Program-made: the position numbers and the translations under genes
Assembly: GCA_016550485.1 (NCBI GenBank)
Contig: JABXGV010000027.1
Span: 1-48,037, forward strand
Direction of reading: 5' to 3'
Origin: an archaeon
GTDB lineage: Archaea > Asgardarchaeota > Hermodarchaeia > Hermodarchaeales > Hermodarchaeaceae
Length of the DNA: 48,037 nt
Shown here: piece by piece, positions 7,770 to 16,710 of the stretch
Position numbering within the stretch: the stretch's first letter is position 1
Layout of the letters: each line of letters begins with the position of its first letter
Notes under the pieces: model-generated
The model's database searches: none
Seen by the model: only the letters and a program-made list of their open reading frames with translations
Told to the model about the DNA's origin: nothing

Positions 7770-9602
7770 ATGAAAGGATGGACTGGAAAGTTACTTCGAG
7801 TAGATTTGACTACCCAAAAGGCAAAGATTGAAAATTATTCTAAGGACCTAGCCCTTGAATTTGTTGGAGGGCGTGGCTATGCAATTAAAACCTTATGGGA
7901 TGAGGTGCCTGCAGGTACTGACCCTCTCTCGCCAAAAAACAAGTTCATTGCTGCTCTAGGCCCACTTGCAGGGTTGAATATGCCTAATGTTGGCAAGACC
8001 CTAGTCGCTGGTAAGAGCCCCCTCACCGGCGGCTATGGTGATGGAAACCTCGGCACAAACTTCAGCATTCATCTCCGCCAGTCAGGCTACGACTTTCTAA
8101 TCGTTGAAGGAAAAGCCAAGACCCCACTTTATCTCTTGATCGAAGACACAGACATCAGCTTCCGTGATGCAGATCACCTCTGGGGTAAAGGCACCTTTGC
8201 AGCAGAAGACAAGCTCGAGAAGGACCATGGTCGAGGCGTTGGAACCCTCCTCATCGGACAAGGCGGCGAAAAACTTGTCAAATTCGCCGTTGTTCGGTCC
8301 CTCCTTGGCCGTGCCGGAGGCCGCCCAGGCATAGGTACAATCATGGGCTCAAAACACCTCAAAGCCATCGTTGCCAAAGGCACGGGAGGACCAGAACTTC
8401 ATGACCCTGACACTTTCCGTACCCTCTCTAAGGAAGGCTTCACGGACATTAAGAACAAAGAGGCATTCCCATCTTGGAAGAGACAGGGGACGATGAGCAT
8501 TTTCAGCTGGTGTGAAGAACACTCCACGCTACCCAGCTATAACTTCCGTGAAGGACAATTTGAGCACGCTGAATCGCTGGACGGCGATGCCATGGAAAAA
8601 ATCAAGATCGATACGCTGGGGTGTCCTCGATGTATCATGCGGTGCGGTCACTGTATCGAGGATTCTGAAGGCCAGAAGGCAGAGCTGGACTACGAGAATG
8701 TTGCCCTCCTCGGGTCGAATCTTGGCATGCGTAACCTCCGCGAGGTAGCAACACTCAATAGATTAGCTGACGATTATGGCGTGGACACCATCTCTCTTGG
8801 CAGCTGCATCGCCTTTGCAATGGAGGCTTCAGAAAAGGGGTTGATTGACGAGAAGATAGAGTGGGGAGGCTTTCAAAAGGCACGGCAACTGGCCTTGGAC
8901 ATCAGCCTCCGACGAGGCAAACTAGGTCAACTCCTAGCCGAGGGGACACGTGCTGCTGCCCAGAAAATCGGAAAGAACACCAGCGACTTCGCCATGCAAA
9001 TCAAGGGACTAGAGATATCCGGCTACGATTGCCACGCAGCTCCAGGAATGGCTCTATCCTTTGGCACCTCCCCAATCGGTGCCCACCATAAGGACGCCTG
9101 GATTATCACCTGGGAAATCGAGCATGGCCGGGAGGGCTACCTTGAGGGAAAGGCGGATGAGGTTATCCGGCTACAGCGGCTTCGCGGAGGTATGTTCGAA
9201 AACCTCGTGAGCTGTCGGTTCCCATGGATTGAAATTGGCTTCGAGCTGGAGTGGTATCCCAAGTACTTCGCAGCCGCTACTGGATTGAAGTGGTCATTGG
9301 AGGACCTCTATAGGGTCTCGGATCGTGGCCATTCATTAATTCGAGCGTATTGGGTACGCGAGGCAGGTGGAAAGTGGAGTCGGCAAATGGATACACCTCC
9401 AGCACGGTGGTTCAAGGAGCCACTAACCAAAGGTCCACTTGCTGGAGCAACACTTGATTCAGCGGGATATGACAAACTGCTATCGTGGTATTATGAGAAG
9501 CGTGGCTGGGATAAGCGCGGTATTCCTACGAAAGCAACGCTCAAATCGTTAGAGCTAGAATGGGCGATTCCTGAACTGGAGAAGGTTGTAGCGCTTGGTT
9601 AG
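7770..9602 (+). CDS. aor: Aldehyde:ferredoxin oxidoreductase (tungsten/molybdenum pterin, AOR family)
   Basis: 610 residues, the usual AOR length. The N-terminus (GKLLRVDLTT, FVGGRGYAIKTLWDE) and the G-R-A-G-G-R-P-G-I-G-T-I-M-G-S-K-x-L-K-A-I block are diagnostic of the family. The [4Fe-4S] cysteines are C285-PR-C288-IMR-C292 plus a late Cys in the VSC-R-F motif near 481. It oxidises aldehydes to acids with ferredoxin as acceptor, using a tungsto- or molybdo-bispterin cofactor in the cytoplasm; the exact aldehyde is unknown. GGTGAAACACCG before the ATG at 7770 supplies the ribosome-binding site. The MobA gene at 27.9 kb belongs to pterin cofactor biosynthesis. Confidence 0.95.
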   Translation: MKGWTGKLLRVDLTTQKAKIENYSKDLALEFVGGRGYAIKTLWDEVPAGTDPLSPKNKFIAALGPLAGLNMPNVGKTLVAGKSPLTGGYGDGNLGTNFSIHLRQSGYDFLIVEGKAKTPLYLLIEDTDISFRDADHLWGKGTFAAEDKLEKDHGRGVGTLLIGQGGEKLVKFAVVRSLLGRAGGRPGIGTIMGSKHLKAIVAKGTGGPELHDPDTFRTLSKEGFTDIKNKEAFPSWKRQGTMSIFSWCEEHSTLPSYNFREGQFEHAESLDGDAMEKIKIDTLGCPRCIMRCGHCIEDSEGQKAELDYENVALLGSNLGMRNLREVATLNRLADDYGVDTISLGSCIAFAMEASEKGLIDEKIEWGGFQKARQLALDISLRRGKLGQLLAEGTRAAAQKIGKNTSDFAMQIKGLEISGYDCHAAPGMALSFGTSPIGAHHKDAWIITWEIEHGREGYLEGKADEVIRLQRLRGGMFENLVSCRFPWIEIGFELEWYPKYFAAATGLKWSLEDLYRVSDRGHSLIRAYWVREAGGKWSRQMDTPPARWFKEPLTKGPLAGATLDSAGYDKLLSWYYEKRGWDKRGIPTKATLKSLELEWAIPELEKVVALG

Positions 9603-9646
9603 TGTGCCATAAGTATCGTCTTAGTGGAGACAGATACAATTAGCGG

Positions 9647-12265
9647 TTACCATGCACCGCGATGGGCAATGGACATTATTGCAGGGATGATTTCAGCGGG
9701 CTCGTTTATCTCTTCACTTAGATAGGTGCGACCACCTGTGAGATGGGCCATGTAGAAGCCTAGAAATGGGACGAGTTTGTCTTCTTTAATTCCGACTTCG
9801 ATAAGGCTGCTTAACCCTTGTTCTTGAGCGCTCTTGATGAGTGAGCCTTCGATGATGTCGTGATGTCTTTTGTCTTTGATTTTGAAGAATTCTTTGTGTA
9901 GGTTAACAGTGATAACTGGGATGCGGGCATTGCCTAGAAGGTGGCACTGGTAGAGCACATCGGCGATGGCTTCTGGGAGTCCGATGTCTACGCTTTCAGC
10001 TTTTCCAAGCCGAATATTTGGGAGAAAATCGCTGAACACCACGACTAAGGGTACCACCCCTGGATTTCGCCGTTTTTCTCTTTTGAGAGTTTCCAGGGCT
10101 TTCTGTAACCCTGCTGCAAGGGGAGTGTAGCCTGATAAGCGGAGGGACATCAGTTTTGCTAGGAGCCGGGTCCAATTAGCGGTTGGTGCCTGAACTTCTG
10201 CTGAGCCCCAGTCCTTTAACGCGATTAGACCCACTCTATCACGTGTACCCTCAAGGCAGGCTTTGAAGGCGAGTAGGGAGCGCTGTAGCTTATCGAGGCT
10301 CTTCAGCATGGAGATACTGAGATCGAGCACAAAAACGATGGTGAGGGGCGTTTTTGCTCTGTAGCGCTTCTCTCTGACATCTTGTGGGCGAATCTGTACT
10401 GCAAGTGATTTTCGGCGGGTACGGGTGCTGTAGGGTGATGCTGCTGTGATTGAGGCGGGTATGTGAATGCTTCGAGGAGGACCGTGGGGAATCCTTGCGC
10501 CGTGGAGGGCACCCCCTTCCGCCTGGTGTGACCGTGCTGAACCTGTGCGTCGCCAAATCTGGCGCACAGCCCACTTGGGTGTTCGGTGGCGGACAAAGTA
10601 GGGTGATTCGAGAAGGTCTTTGGGTTCAAAGAGGGGTTTTCCTTCCTCAAGACGAATTAAGGAGGGCAGTTTTGTCCGAGCCGCTCCTGATTCGGTAGTG
10701 ATGGTTAAGGAGGATTTGCTTTTCGATGAAGGGGGTGCTGCCGCTGTTGTCGGTGATGATTGTGAGGAGCCCCTGTGCGTTGCACGCCGAAACTTCCCTC
10801 TTCCGCCAGGGGGGCTGTCTCCACTCGCGGTGCTTGGTAATATAAATCCTGGGCGACGGGCATACCGAAGCACTCTTTCGAAGAGTGCTAGTAGACCAGC
10901 AGCCATTAACCCACCAAGCACGATCGTGGCAGGGAATAAGAAGGGAAGAAACAAAGACGCCATCATGCTCATGTAGGCGGCTAAAACAAAATAGAAACAA
11001 ACAAATCCTGTATAGTATATGCGCCTACCAGGTCTACGCCGTGGTGGCTTTCCTTGGAAGCGCTCGCCCTGTTCTTGATCTTTTACAGAGTGGAATTGCG
11101 TCATTCTCCGAACAAGGCTGCTGCGCTCCTCCTTCATGCGCTCTGCTTGGACCCGACCTCTCGGGTCTTCAGATTTTGCTTTTTTTCGTGCTTCAGTTAA
11201 GGCGGCTATGATGCTTTCTTTGGTGGGAGGTTCGAGGATTCCACGTTGCCGGGTTCGGTGGCTTAGAGCGAGAGGTGAAACAACTTGAACGTCATCTATG
11301 GTTACCTCGGTGCGACCGTCTAGTGCTGCATACGCCATGGCAGCCTTGGCGATAACAATGTCGGGTCTTACGCCGTCGACGAGCAGCTTGGAGCACATGT
11401 AAGCGATGACCTGCGATATTTCGTCTGAAACCTTCACTTGAGGTATTAGCTTTCGAGCCTTGACAATTTCGTTGCGAAGTTCAGTTTCTTGTTCTTTATA
11501 TTGCTCACGGAGTTGTTCAGGATCTCTGTCAAAATCAAGATTCAGCTTAATGATGGCAACTCTTTCCTCTACAGAGAACGGCCGCTCGATGGAGACGCTG
11601 AGGGGAAACCTGTCCAGCAATTGAGGTCTTAACTCACCCTCCTCGGGATTCATCGACCCAAGGAAGATGAACTGGGCAGGATGGCTAACAGAAATGCCCT
11701 CCCGTTCAACTACATTGATTCCCGTGGCGGCAGCATCTAACAACGCATCTACTAGGTGATCAGGTAACAAGTTGATTTCATCGACGTAAAGCAGCATTTG
11801 ATTTGCACTGGCCAGGATTCCAGGTTTGAGCGCTGCGATTCCTTCCTTTATGGCTCGCTCTACATCGAGGCTACCGACTACACGGTCCTCAGTGGCGCTT
11901 AAGGGGAGGTCGATGACGCGCATTCGTCGCATCTCTTTGAGCAGCTTGCCCCTTTTCCGGAGTTTCTCCTTGCAGGCCATGCAAAGATTTGCTGGGTCCT
12001 CGGGATTGCATCGAAAGGTGCACCCTTTGACTACTGGAATCTCTGGGAGTAGGGCAGCAAGCGCCCGGACAATCGTGGTCTTTCCAGTTCCCTTTGGCCC
12101 CGTTATGAGAAGCCCGCCGATTCGGGGATTAATAGCGTTTAGAAGTAGAGCTAGCTTGAGAGGTTCGTGGTTAACGATAGCAGAAAATGGGAGAACCATA
12201 CGTTCTAGAGGAGGGTTTGATGACAAGTGACTCACCGCAGCGTGTGTTTTGCTCCATGACCACAT
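9647..12265 (-). CDS. Fused ChlI/ChlD-like chelatase subunit: AAA+ ATPase, TM insert, vWA domain
   Basis: 872 residues. The AAA+ part shows Walker A (TGPKGTGKTT, 54-63), four cysteines between Walker A and B (C82, C86, C95, C98), Walker B (LLYVDE, 158-163) and the GSMNPEEGELRPQLLDRF arginine-finger region typical of magnesium-chelatase subunit I. Residues ~415-465 form one or two hydrophobic helices, followed by a low-complexity Ser/Pro/Arg linker. The C-terminal ~230 residues are a vWA domain with MIDAS D-L-S-I-S, as in subunit D. In archaea such proteins are linked to metal insertion in cofactors (e.g. CobN-type cobaltochelatase) or act as MoxR-like chaperones. The family usually starts near PFSAIV, so ATG 12199 is an alternative start. 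Confidence 0.85.
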   Translation of the reverse strand: MWSWSKTHAAVSHLSSNPPLERMVLPFSAIVNHEPLKLALLLNAINPRIGGLLITGPKGTGKTTIVRALAALLPEIPVVKGCTFRCNPEDPANLCMACKEKLRKRGKLLKEMRRMRVIDLPLSATEDRVVGSLDVERAIKEGIAALKPGILASANQMLLYVDEINLLPDHLVDALLDAAATGINVVEREGISVSHPAQFIFLGSMNPEEGELRPQLLDRFPLSVSIERPFSVEERVAIIKLNLDFDRDPEQLREQYKEQETELRNEIVKARKLIPQVKVSDEISQVIAYMCSKLLVDGVRPDIVIAKAAMAYAALDGRTEVTIDDVQVVSPLALSHRTRQRGILEPPTKESIIAALTEARKKAKSEDPRGRVQAERMKEERSSLVRRMTQFHSVKDQEQGERFQGKPPRRRPGRRIYYTGFVCFYFVLAAYMSMMASLFLPFLFPATIVLGGLMAAGLLALFERVLRYARRPGFILPSTASGDSPPGGRGKFRRATHRGSSQSSPTTAAAPPSSKSKSSLTITTESGAARTKLPSLIRLEEGKPLFEPKDLLESPYFVRHRTPKWAVRQIWRRTGSARSHQAEGGALHGARIPHGPPRSIHIPASITAASPYSTRTRRKSLAVQIRPQDVREKRYRAKTPLTIVFVLDLSISMLKSLDKLQRSLLAFKACLEGTRDRVGLIALKDWGSAEVQAPTANWTRLLAKLMSLRLSGYTPLAAGLQKALETLKREKRRNPGVVPLVVVFSDFLPNIRLGKAESVDIGLPEAIADVLYQCHLLGNARIPVITVNLHKEFFKIKDKRHHDIIEGSLIKSAQEQGLSSLIEVGIKEDKLVPFLGFYMAHLTGGRTYLSEEINEPAEIIPAIMSIAHRGAW

Positions 12266-12290
12266 TTAGCCTTATTGGAACTGGCATGTA

Positions 12291-12833
12291 TCAGGCATTA
12301 TTTGAACCTGTCAGATTTTCCAGTTCTTCTTTAAAGATGTCAAAGGTGGTGGGATCGAACAAACAGAATATGACACGACGTAACCTAGAAGTGTCCTGTT
12401 TCAGGTAGTTGATTGTAGTGGAGAGGATAATCTGTGCTGCTCGATCCTTGGGGAACCCAAAGATTCCCGTGCTGATTGCGGGGAATGCGATGCTGCGGAG
12501 TTGACGACTATCTGCAAGTTTTAGCGCACTCAGAATAGTGTTTGCCAATTTTTCATCCTCTTGCCCTTCACCCCATCGAGGGCCCACACAGTGTATTACG
12601 AACTGGGCTTTGAGGTTTCCACCTGTTGTGATGACTGCTGTGCCAACGGGAGTTCCTCCTATATCGTCACACTCTCGTTGGATTGCTGGGCCACCACGCC
12701 TGCGAATGGCTCCCGCGACACCTCCACCTAGTTGGAGTTCCTCATTGGCTGCGTTAACAATGGCATCTGTGGCTAAATCGGTAATGTCGCCATGAACCAA
12801 CTCGATGATTACTTTGCCAATGAAGCGGCGCAT
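12291..12833 (-). CDS. Macrodomain protein (ADP-ribose / O-acetyl-ADP-ribose hydrolase type)
   Basis: 180 residues with the full macrodomain pattern: an N-terminal V-H-G-D-I-T, the loop D-A-I-V-N-A-A-N-E-x-L-x-L-G-G-G-V-A-G-A-I, and P-A-I-S-T-G-I-F-G-F-P before the C-terminal helix. The N-A-A-N asparagine and G-G-G-V loop match the MacroD type, which hydrolyses O-acetyl-ADP-ribose and removes mono-ADP-ribose from acidic residues. Its stop lies 25 bases upstream of the chelatase-like gene on the same strand, so an operon is likely, though a functional link is not evident. Confidence 0.93.
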   Translation of the reverse strand: MRRFIGKVIIELVHGDITDLATDAIVNAANEELQLGGGVAGAIRRRGGPAIQRECDDIGGTPVGTAVITTGGNLKAQFVIHCVGPRWGEGQEDEKLANTILSALKLADSRQLRSIAFPAISTGIFGFPKDRAAQIILSTTINYLKQDTSRLRRVIFCLFDPTTFDIFKEELENLTGSNNA

Positions 12834-12902
12834 TCACCTTTCACCTACTCTTTGATGCTGTACCAGCATCAGATTAGGACCTATCTTTTGATGAAAGATC
12901 TG

Positions 12903-13556
12903 TTAGGAGGGAAAGAGCGGGGCCATTTGGAGTCCCATAACTCCGGCGAGGAAGATGAGTATCCAGCAGCATACAATGAAACTCAAACTGCCGATGAGAA
13001 GAGCCCACCGAGTTCTTGAGCCTAGGATGCCTAAGTGTTCATCGAGATATTCAGCTTTGAAGGCAGTTCGAACGTAGGCGATGGCAGCTATTCCGAAGGG
13101 AACCCAAACAAGATCCACAATAGTCAATACCGTAGTTATCGCGGCTGCCCCGAAGAGATATAAATCTGCAATTACGAAGCCTACAGTTTCCCATAGAACA
13201 CCGATAATCATCGCCAGCGCTTCTAGCCCATAGCCTCCTTTGAACAATTTCCGGCTAATTATTCCTACGAGAAGCGCTTCAACGCCGCGTACTGCAACTA
13301 CACCAGGGATGAAGACAGCTGGGTACCCATAGAAACTAATCAACAACCCTTTACCTATGAACTGACCGATACACGTTACTGAGACGCCTATCACAGGACC
13401 ATAAAGAACCGCAACTAGAAAGATAAGAACTGAGGAGGCATCGATGCTGCCTAGGGGTGGGGGAACGACAATGCTTGCATATGACAATACTGCCATCAAG
13501 GCACTCATGATTCCTACCGTCGCAACATTAAGTGATACTGACCCTTTTCCTTGCAT
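12903..13556 (-). CDS. ECF transporter S component (substrate-binding membrane subunit), substrate unknown
   Basis: About 217 residues and six hydrophobic segments, with an N-terminal helix of the small-residue type common in S components (ATVGIMSALMAVLSY) and loops resembling energy-coupling-factor vitamin transporters. The reading frame extends to a GTG at 13598, but the ATG at 13556 is preceded by AGGAAGTG at 6 bases and is preferred. It faces a ThiN gene across a 135 bp region, which suggests a thiamine-related substrate; this is inference. A general EcfT and an ATPase sit far away at the right end of the window and could provide the energising module. Confidence 0.75.
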   Translation of the reverse strand: MQGKGSVSLNVATVGIMSALMAVLSYASIVVPPPLGSIDASSVLIFLVAVLYGPVIGVSVTCIGQFIGKGLLISFYGYPAVFIPGVVAVRGVEALLVGIISRKLFKGGYGLEALAMIIGVLWETVGFVIADLYLFGAAAITTVLTIVDLVWVPFGIAAIAYVRTAFKAEYLDEHLGILGSRTRWALLIGSLSFIVCCWILIFLAGVMGLQMAPLFPS

Positions 13557-13690
13557 TTCAACACTTCCTGAAAGGAATCCGTTTCTAGCTCTGAGCACCT
13601 AGTCTTAAAAGCCTTTATCCTGCCTGTTAACTCTGTTAAGAAGTGATGGTACCATAAGAGCTATGATAGGCTGTTAGTTGAGGTGCTATC
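13557..13690. promoter_or_regulatory. Divergent promoter region (ECF S component / ThiN)
   Basis: On the minus strand, CTTTTAAG near 13606-13613 is a TATA candidate for the S component. Toward ThiN there is an inverted repeat TTAAC-TCT-GTTAA (13627-13639) and a 10-base palindrome ATGGTACCAT (13646-13655). GAGGTG at 13680-13685 is the ribosome-binding site of ThiN. I looked for a TPP riboswitch and saw none. Confidence 0.4.
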
Positions 13691-14251
13691 ATGGAGGATT
13701 TGACGAGAATAGAGATGGTCAATCACCTCGCTCAGAGTATCGCTGCGTTGGAAGCTTTACAAGGCTTTGCACAGCTAGTTCCTGAAGTTGGCAGCAATCT
13801 TGTTTATTGCTTGCCCAATGCCACCCAGTTGGAGGAAGTAGCTGGGTTAACAGGTCGTATAATATTGGTTCGAGGTCAACCTAAGACCTGTGGGGATGTA
13901 GATTTTGGCTGGGCGCCCTTTATGGGACTCGTTGTCCTAGCAGCCCACAAGATGGAGGATTCAATAAGATCAGCTATTTCCCTTCGCTGCACTTCAGAGA
14001 TTATAACTGCGTGTCAGATGCAAGGATTAGAACCAGTGGAGTTTAGGTGGCCAAGAGAACAGGCTCCTCCAAATTGTCTGACTTTAGCTGCTTTGGAAAC
14101 CCTTGATTATGTCCCTAAAGCACTGTATGACCATGGCGCCCACGGACTTGAGGCACTGTTAGTAATATTTGGAAAAAACCCGACGACAGTTGTTGAGCGA
14201 GTGCGACTGATTTGCGAAGGACTCTCAGAGGTTGGTAGTGTTGGAGAATAA
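13691..14251 (+). CDS. thiN: Stand-alone ThiN-domain protein (thiamine-phosphate synthase type)
   Basis: 186 residues matching the ThiN domain: PEVGSNLVY near the N-terminus, then V-x-G-R-I-x-x-V-R-G, the A-x-K-x-x-x-S-I-R-x-A-I-S-L-R segment, and near the end an H-G-x-x-G-L-E-A-L-L-V-I-F-G-K-N-P-x-x-V-V-E-R stretch equivalent to the G-K-E-P-M segment. ThiN joins HMP-PP and thiazole phosphate into thiamine phosphate and is usually fused to ThiD, or to an HTH domain in regulators. Here neither partner is present. The E-P of G-K-E-P is E-A, so activity is not assured; a TMP-sensing role is possible. The GAGGTG ribosome-binding site supports the start. Confidence 0.8.
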   Translation: MEDLTRIEMVNHLAQSIAALEALQGFAQLVPEVGSNLVYCLPNATQLEEVAGLTGRIILVRGQPKTCGDVDFGWAPFMGLVVLAAHKMEDSIRSAISLRCTSEIITACQMQGLEPVEFRWPREQAPPNCLTLAALETLDYVPKALYDHGAHGLEALLVIFGKNPTTVVERVRLICEGLSEVGSVGE

Positions 14252-15005
14252 CGATACTGTGTCACAGGAACACAAGTTAGCTGTTGGCACAGCCTTTGGA
14301 AGCATCGCCCGTTTCTATGATGCTTGGTACTCCACGCCTCTTGGCAATTATGTATGGAAGGTAGAATCAGCAGCCATTGCTGCGGCACTATCTGATCGAA
14401 TAGAGGGAGTTGCCCTAGACCTCGGCGCAGGATCAGGGCTGTCAATGGAGTTGTTGCTTCAGAGGGGTGCCTTTACCGTTGGTGTTGACCTTTCATGGCA
14501 GATGATAGCGGTTGCACGAGAAAAGCTATACACCAACCCACGAGCTGATTTTGTACTTGCAGATGGTGAGCAACTGCCTTTTCGTGAGGGAGTTGTTGAG
14601 TTGGTTTCAGGTATTACGGTATTAGAGTTTTTACCGAATCCTCCTCAAATGCTTGAGCAAATTCGCAAGGTGCTACGGCCCGGTGGTCAACTCGTCTTTG
14701 GTATTCTGTCATCGACTAGTATCTGGGGGATTGAAAGACGAATACGCACATTTGCTCGGCGAGATATCTTTGCCTTGGCATGGTTTCCGACTCCCTGGCA
14801 GATCACTCGTTTGCTCCGTCGAGCTGCCTTTGCTGCTATTAGGTACCGTGGATCCGTATACGCATGCACGCTCACACCAGTGAGAGGGTTGCCTACCCTT
14901 GCTCACCTCGATAAATATTGGGGCAAGAGATGGCTCTCGAAAAGTCTAGGCGCGTTTCTTGTCTTTCGTGCAAAACGTCCACGAGTCATGCCCAACCCCT
15001 CATAG
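14232..15005 (+). CDS. Class I SAM-dependent methyltransferase
   Basis: About 257 residues. Motif I A-L-D-L-G-A-G-S-G-L-S and the acidic end of strand 2 (V-G-V-D-L-S) form the SAM site; L-A-D-G-E-Q-L-P-F and V-L-R-P-G-G-Q-L-V-F-G match motifs II and III of the UbiE/type-11 group. The substrate cannot be inferred. The start overlaps the end of thiN by about 20 bases (TTG 14232, or GTG 14238), suggesting translational coupling. Confidence 0.9.
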   Translation: MVVLENNDTVSQEHKLAVGTAFGSIARFYDAWYSTPLGNYVWKVESAAIAAALSDRIEGVALDLGAGSGLSMELLLQRGAFTVGVDLSWQMIAVAREKLYTNPRADFVLADGEQLPFREGVVELVSGITVLEFLPNPPQMLEQIRKVLRPGGQLVFGILSSTSIWGIERRIRTFARRDIFALAWFPTPWQITRLLRRAAFAAIRYRGSVYACTLTPVRGLPTLAHLDKYWGKRWLSKSLGAFLVFRAKRPRVMPNPS

Positions 15006-15038
15006 AATAGCTAACGTATGTGCAGGAAGGTGTATTAT

Positions 15039-15656
15039 ATGGAAAAACGAGTTAATTCGAGCTGTTACGAATGTAATCATGTTGCTGAATTTCGTTGCAC
15101 AGTATGTAGTAAACTAACTTGTGGAAACCATACGCTTGTTCGGACGGTTTGTCCTGGATGTCTTGGTTCGCAGAGTCGCAACTACAGTATCCGACAGGCT
15201 TATTGTGAAGACGTTGAACTGTTGAAAGAGCTTGTTCTTCGTTTTTGGGGCGACTTGGAGCAGTTGATGTTTGGTAAACGTTATATCGTCACTGACGCAC
15301 CCGCATTAGTAGCTATCTACAACAACGAGATTTTAGGCTTCATCTTTTACACCATATTTGACGAGGAAGCAGCGCTAATTGTTGCGTTAGGCGTTCGCCC
15401 TGAATACCAAGGTCGCGGTGTTGGACAGGCACTAGTTAAAGCAGTTGAAGAGTATGCTAGGCAAGAGCAGAAGCGGCAACTTCTCGTTGTCACTTCAAAT
15501 GACAACATTCCAGCACTCACATTCTATCAATGCCAAGGCTTCCAACTTTTTGAAGTGGTACCAGATGTAATTGAGGAGAAATTGGGTGGAAGAGTTCTTG
15601 GGGTCAATAAGATTCCAATTCGTGACGAACTTCGCTTTCGTAAGGCGCTCGATTAA
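15039..15656 (+). CDS. GNAT acetyltransferase with N-terminal B-box-like zinc finger
   Basis: 205 residues from the ATG at 15039, which has GGAAGGTG 7 bases upstream; the earlier ATG at 15018 lacks such a site. The N-terminal 45 residues carry C9-x2-C12-x7-C20-x2-C23-x4-C28-x2-H31-x6-C38-x2-C41, a zinc-binding pattern like a B-box. From about 50 it is a GNAT domain: V-A-L-G-V-R-P-E-Y-Q-G-R-G-V-G-Q-A-L is the acetyl-CoA loop with R/Q-x-x-G-x-G, followed by N-x-P-A-L-x-F-Y-Q-x-x-G-F. The zinc finger may recruit a protein substrate. Co-oriented with the methyltransferase gene 33 bases upstream. Confidence 0.88.
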   Translation: MEKRVNSSCYECNHVAEFRCTVCSKLTCGNHTLVRTVCPGCLGSQSRNYSIRQAYCEDVELLKELVLRFWGDLEQLMFGKRYIVTDAPALVAIYNNEILGFIFYTIFDEEAALIVALGVRPEYQGRGVGQALVKAVEEYARQEQKRQLLVVTSNDNIPALTFYQCQGFQLFEVVPDVIEEKLGGRVLGVNKIPIRDELRFRKALD

Positions 15657-15683
15657 TTGCAGACTATTACCAAAGAGGCTTGG

Positions 15684-16670
15684 TTAGGCTAATCTGTTAG
15701 TGTAATCTTTGTAGGGGTCGTGACCCTTCGATACAGGAGATAGTTTTCCATCATGGTCGAGTAGGATTTGTTGTCCTTTGGTAAACTCGCCGACGATTGC
15801 TGCTGGGCGGTGATGCTGTTTAATTTCTCTTAAGACATCAGATGCCCCGTCTTTGCGGGTAACTATTAGGAAGCTTCCAAAGGAGGAGCAGTGAAGGGGG
15901 CTCCAGCCAAGATTTTCACAGAGTGTGAGGAGAGCTTCATCCCAAGGAATCGCGTCATAGTGGATGATAAGGCCTTGATTAGTAGCTTTACTTAATTCAG
16001 TTACAGCAGTTGTTAGCCCTCCTTCTGCTAAATCGTGCATCAGTAATATTTCCTGTTTAGACAGAGGAGTAGCAACAGATGTTACATCAAAAGGTGATAA
16101 ATCCTGAGCTAGCAGTAGACGTTGTTCTGTGTCTAGAATTACATCGATAGTTGTAGGTTCAACGTTTGCTAGAAACCAGAGAGTTTCTCGTCCTACGGGA
16201 CCTGCGGCAATTAGAACGTCCCCTGGTTTTACCGAACGAGGTGGCTCTGTCTTCTCAGGGAGGAAACCAAGGCATGTTGAGGAAATAAACGGGTGGATGA
16301 GTCCATCATAACCTCCAGTGTGGCCGCCTAATATTCGGATTTCAAGAGAACGCGCTGCACTTCCAAGCTGACGCATAGTGTTCTCTAGCCATTTCTCTGT
16401 AGTCCCAGGCGGATAACAGACATTCAAGGTGAGGAAGTGGGGTACAGCACCAGCCATAGACACATCTGTGGCCGTGTAGTGAACTGCAAAGAACCCGTAA
16501 TATTCGAGAGGAACTCCAATCACTGGATCGGTTGCTGCGATGAGGCGACCAGATATAGGCGCCTCAGTGAAGTCGAGGGGCATCGCCCTTGGATCATCGA
16601 TTCGAGGTAAGTGCCTGAAGACTAAGCGTTCTAGGTCTGCGAATCCGAGTTTGCCTTTGGGGAGACTCAA
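15684..16670 (-). CDS. AIR-synthase / HypE-like protein (PurM superfamily)
   Basis: 328 residues. The N-terminal half contains A-A-T-D-P-V-I-G and the H-Y-T-A-T-D-V-S-M-A-G-A-x-P segment that binds nucleotide-Mg in PurM/HypE/SelD/ThiL proteins; I-L-G-G-H-T-G and the C-terminal M-H-D-L-A-E-G-G-L-T-T-A-V-T-E-L complete the family pattern. HypE itself ends in a conserved Cys (P-R-I-C) which this protein lacks: it ends in Y-T-N-R-L-A. So it is an AIR-synthase-related ATPase of unknown substrate, not a canonical hydrogenase maturase. No hydrogenase genes are in the window. Confidence 0.85.
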   Translation of the reverse strand: MSLPKGKLGFADLERLVFRHLPRIDDPRAMPLDFTEAPISGRLIAATDPVIGVPLEYYGFFAVHYTATDVSMAGAVPHFLTLNVCYPPGTTEKWLENTMRQLGSAARSLEIRILGGHTGGYDGLIHPFISSTCLGFLPEKTEPPRSVKPGDVLIAAGPVGRETLWFLANVEPTTIDVILDTEQRLLLAQDLSPFDVTSVATPLSKQEILLMHDLAEGGLTTAVTELSKATNQGLIIHYDAIPWDEALLTLCENLGWSPLHCSSFGSFLIVTRKDGASDVLREIKQHHRPAAIVGEFTKGQQILLDHDGKLSPVSKGHDPYKDYTNRLA

Positions 16671-16710
16671 TGATTACAACTCCATGTAGACTTGGAGCAT
16701 CCTATGCTTA

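Noticed and set aside
10290..11000. Long open frames in other frames of the chelatase-like gene's linker
   Set aside because: They overlap a low-complexity linker of a well supported gene, have no ribosome-binding sites and no domain.
13557..13690. TPP riboswitch upstream of thiN
   Set aside because: No CTGAGA-type conserved core and too little space.
15684..16670. HypE hydrogenase maturation protein
   Set aside because: No C-terminal P-R-I-C, and no hydrogenase or other hyp genes in the window.
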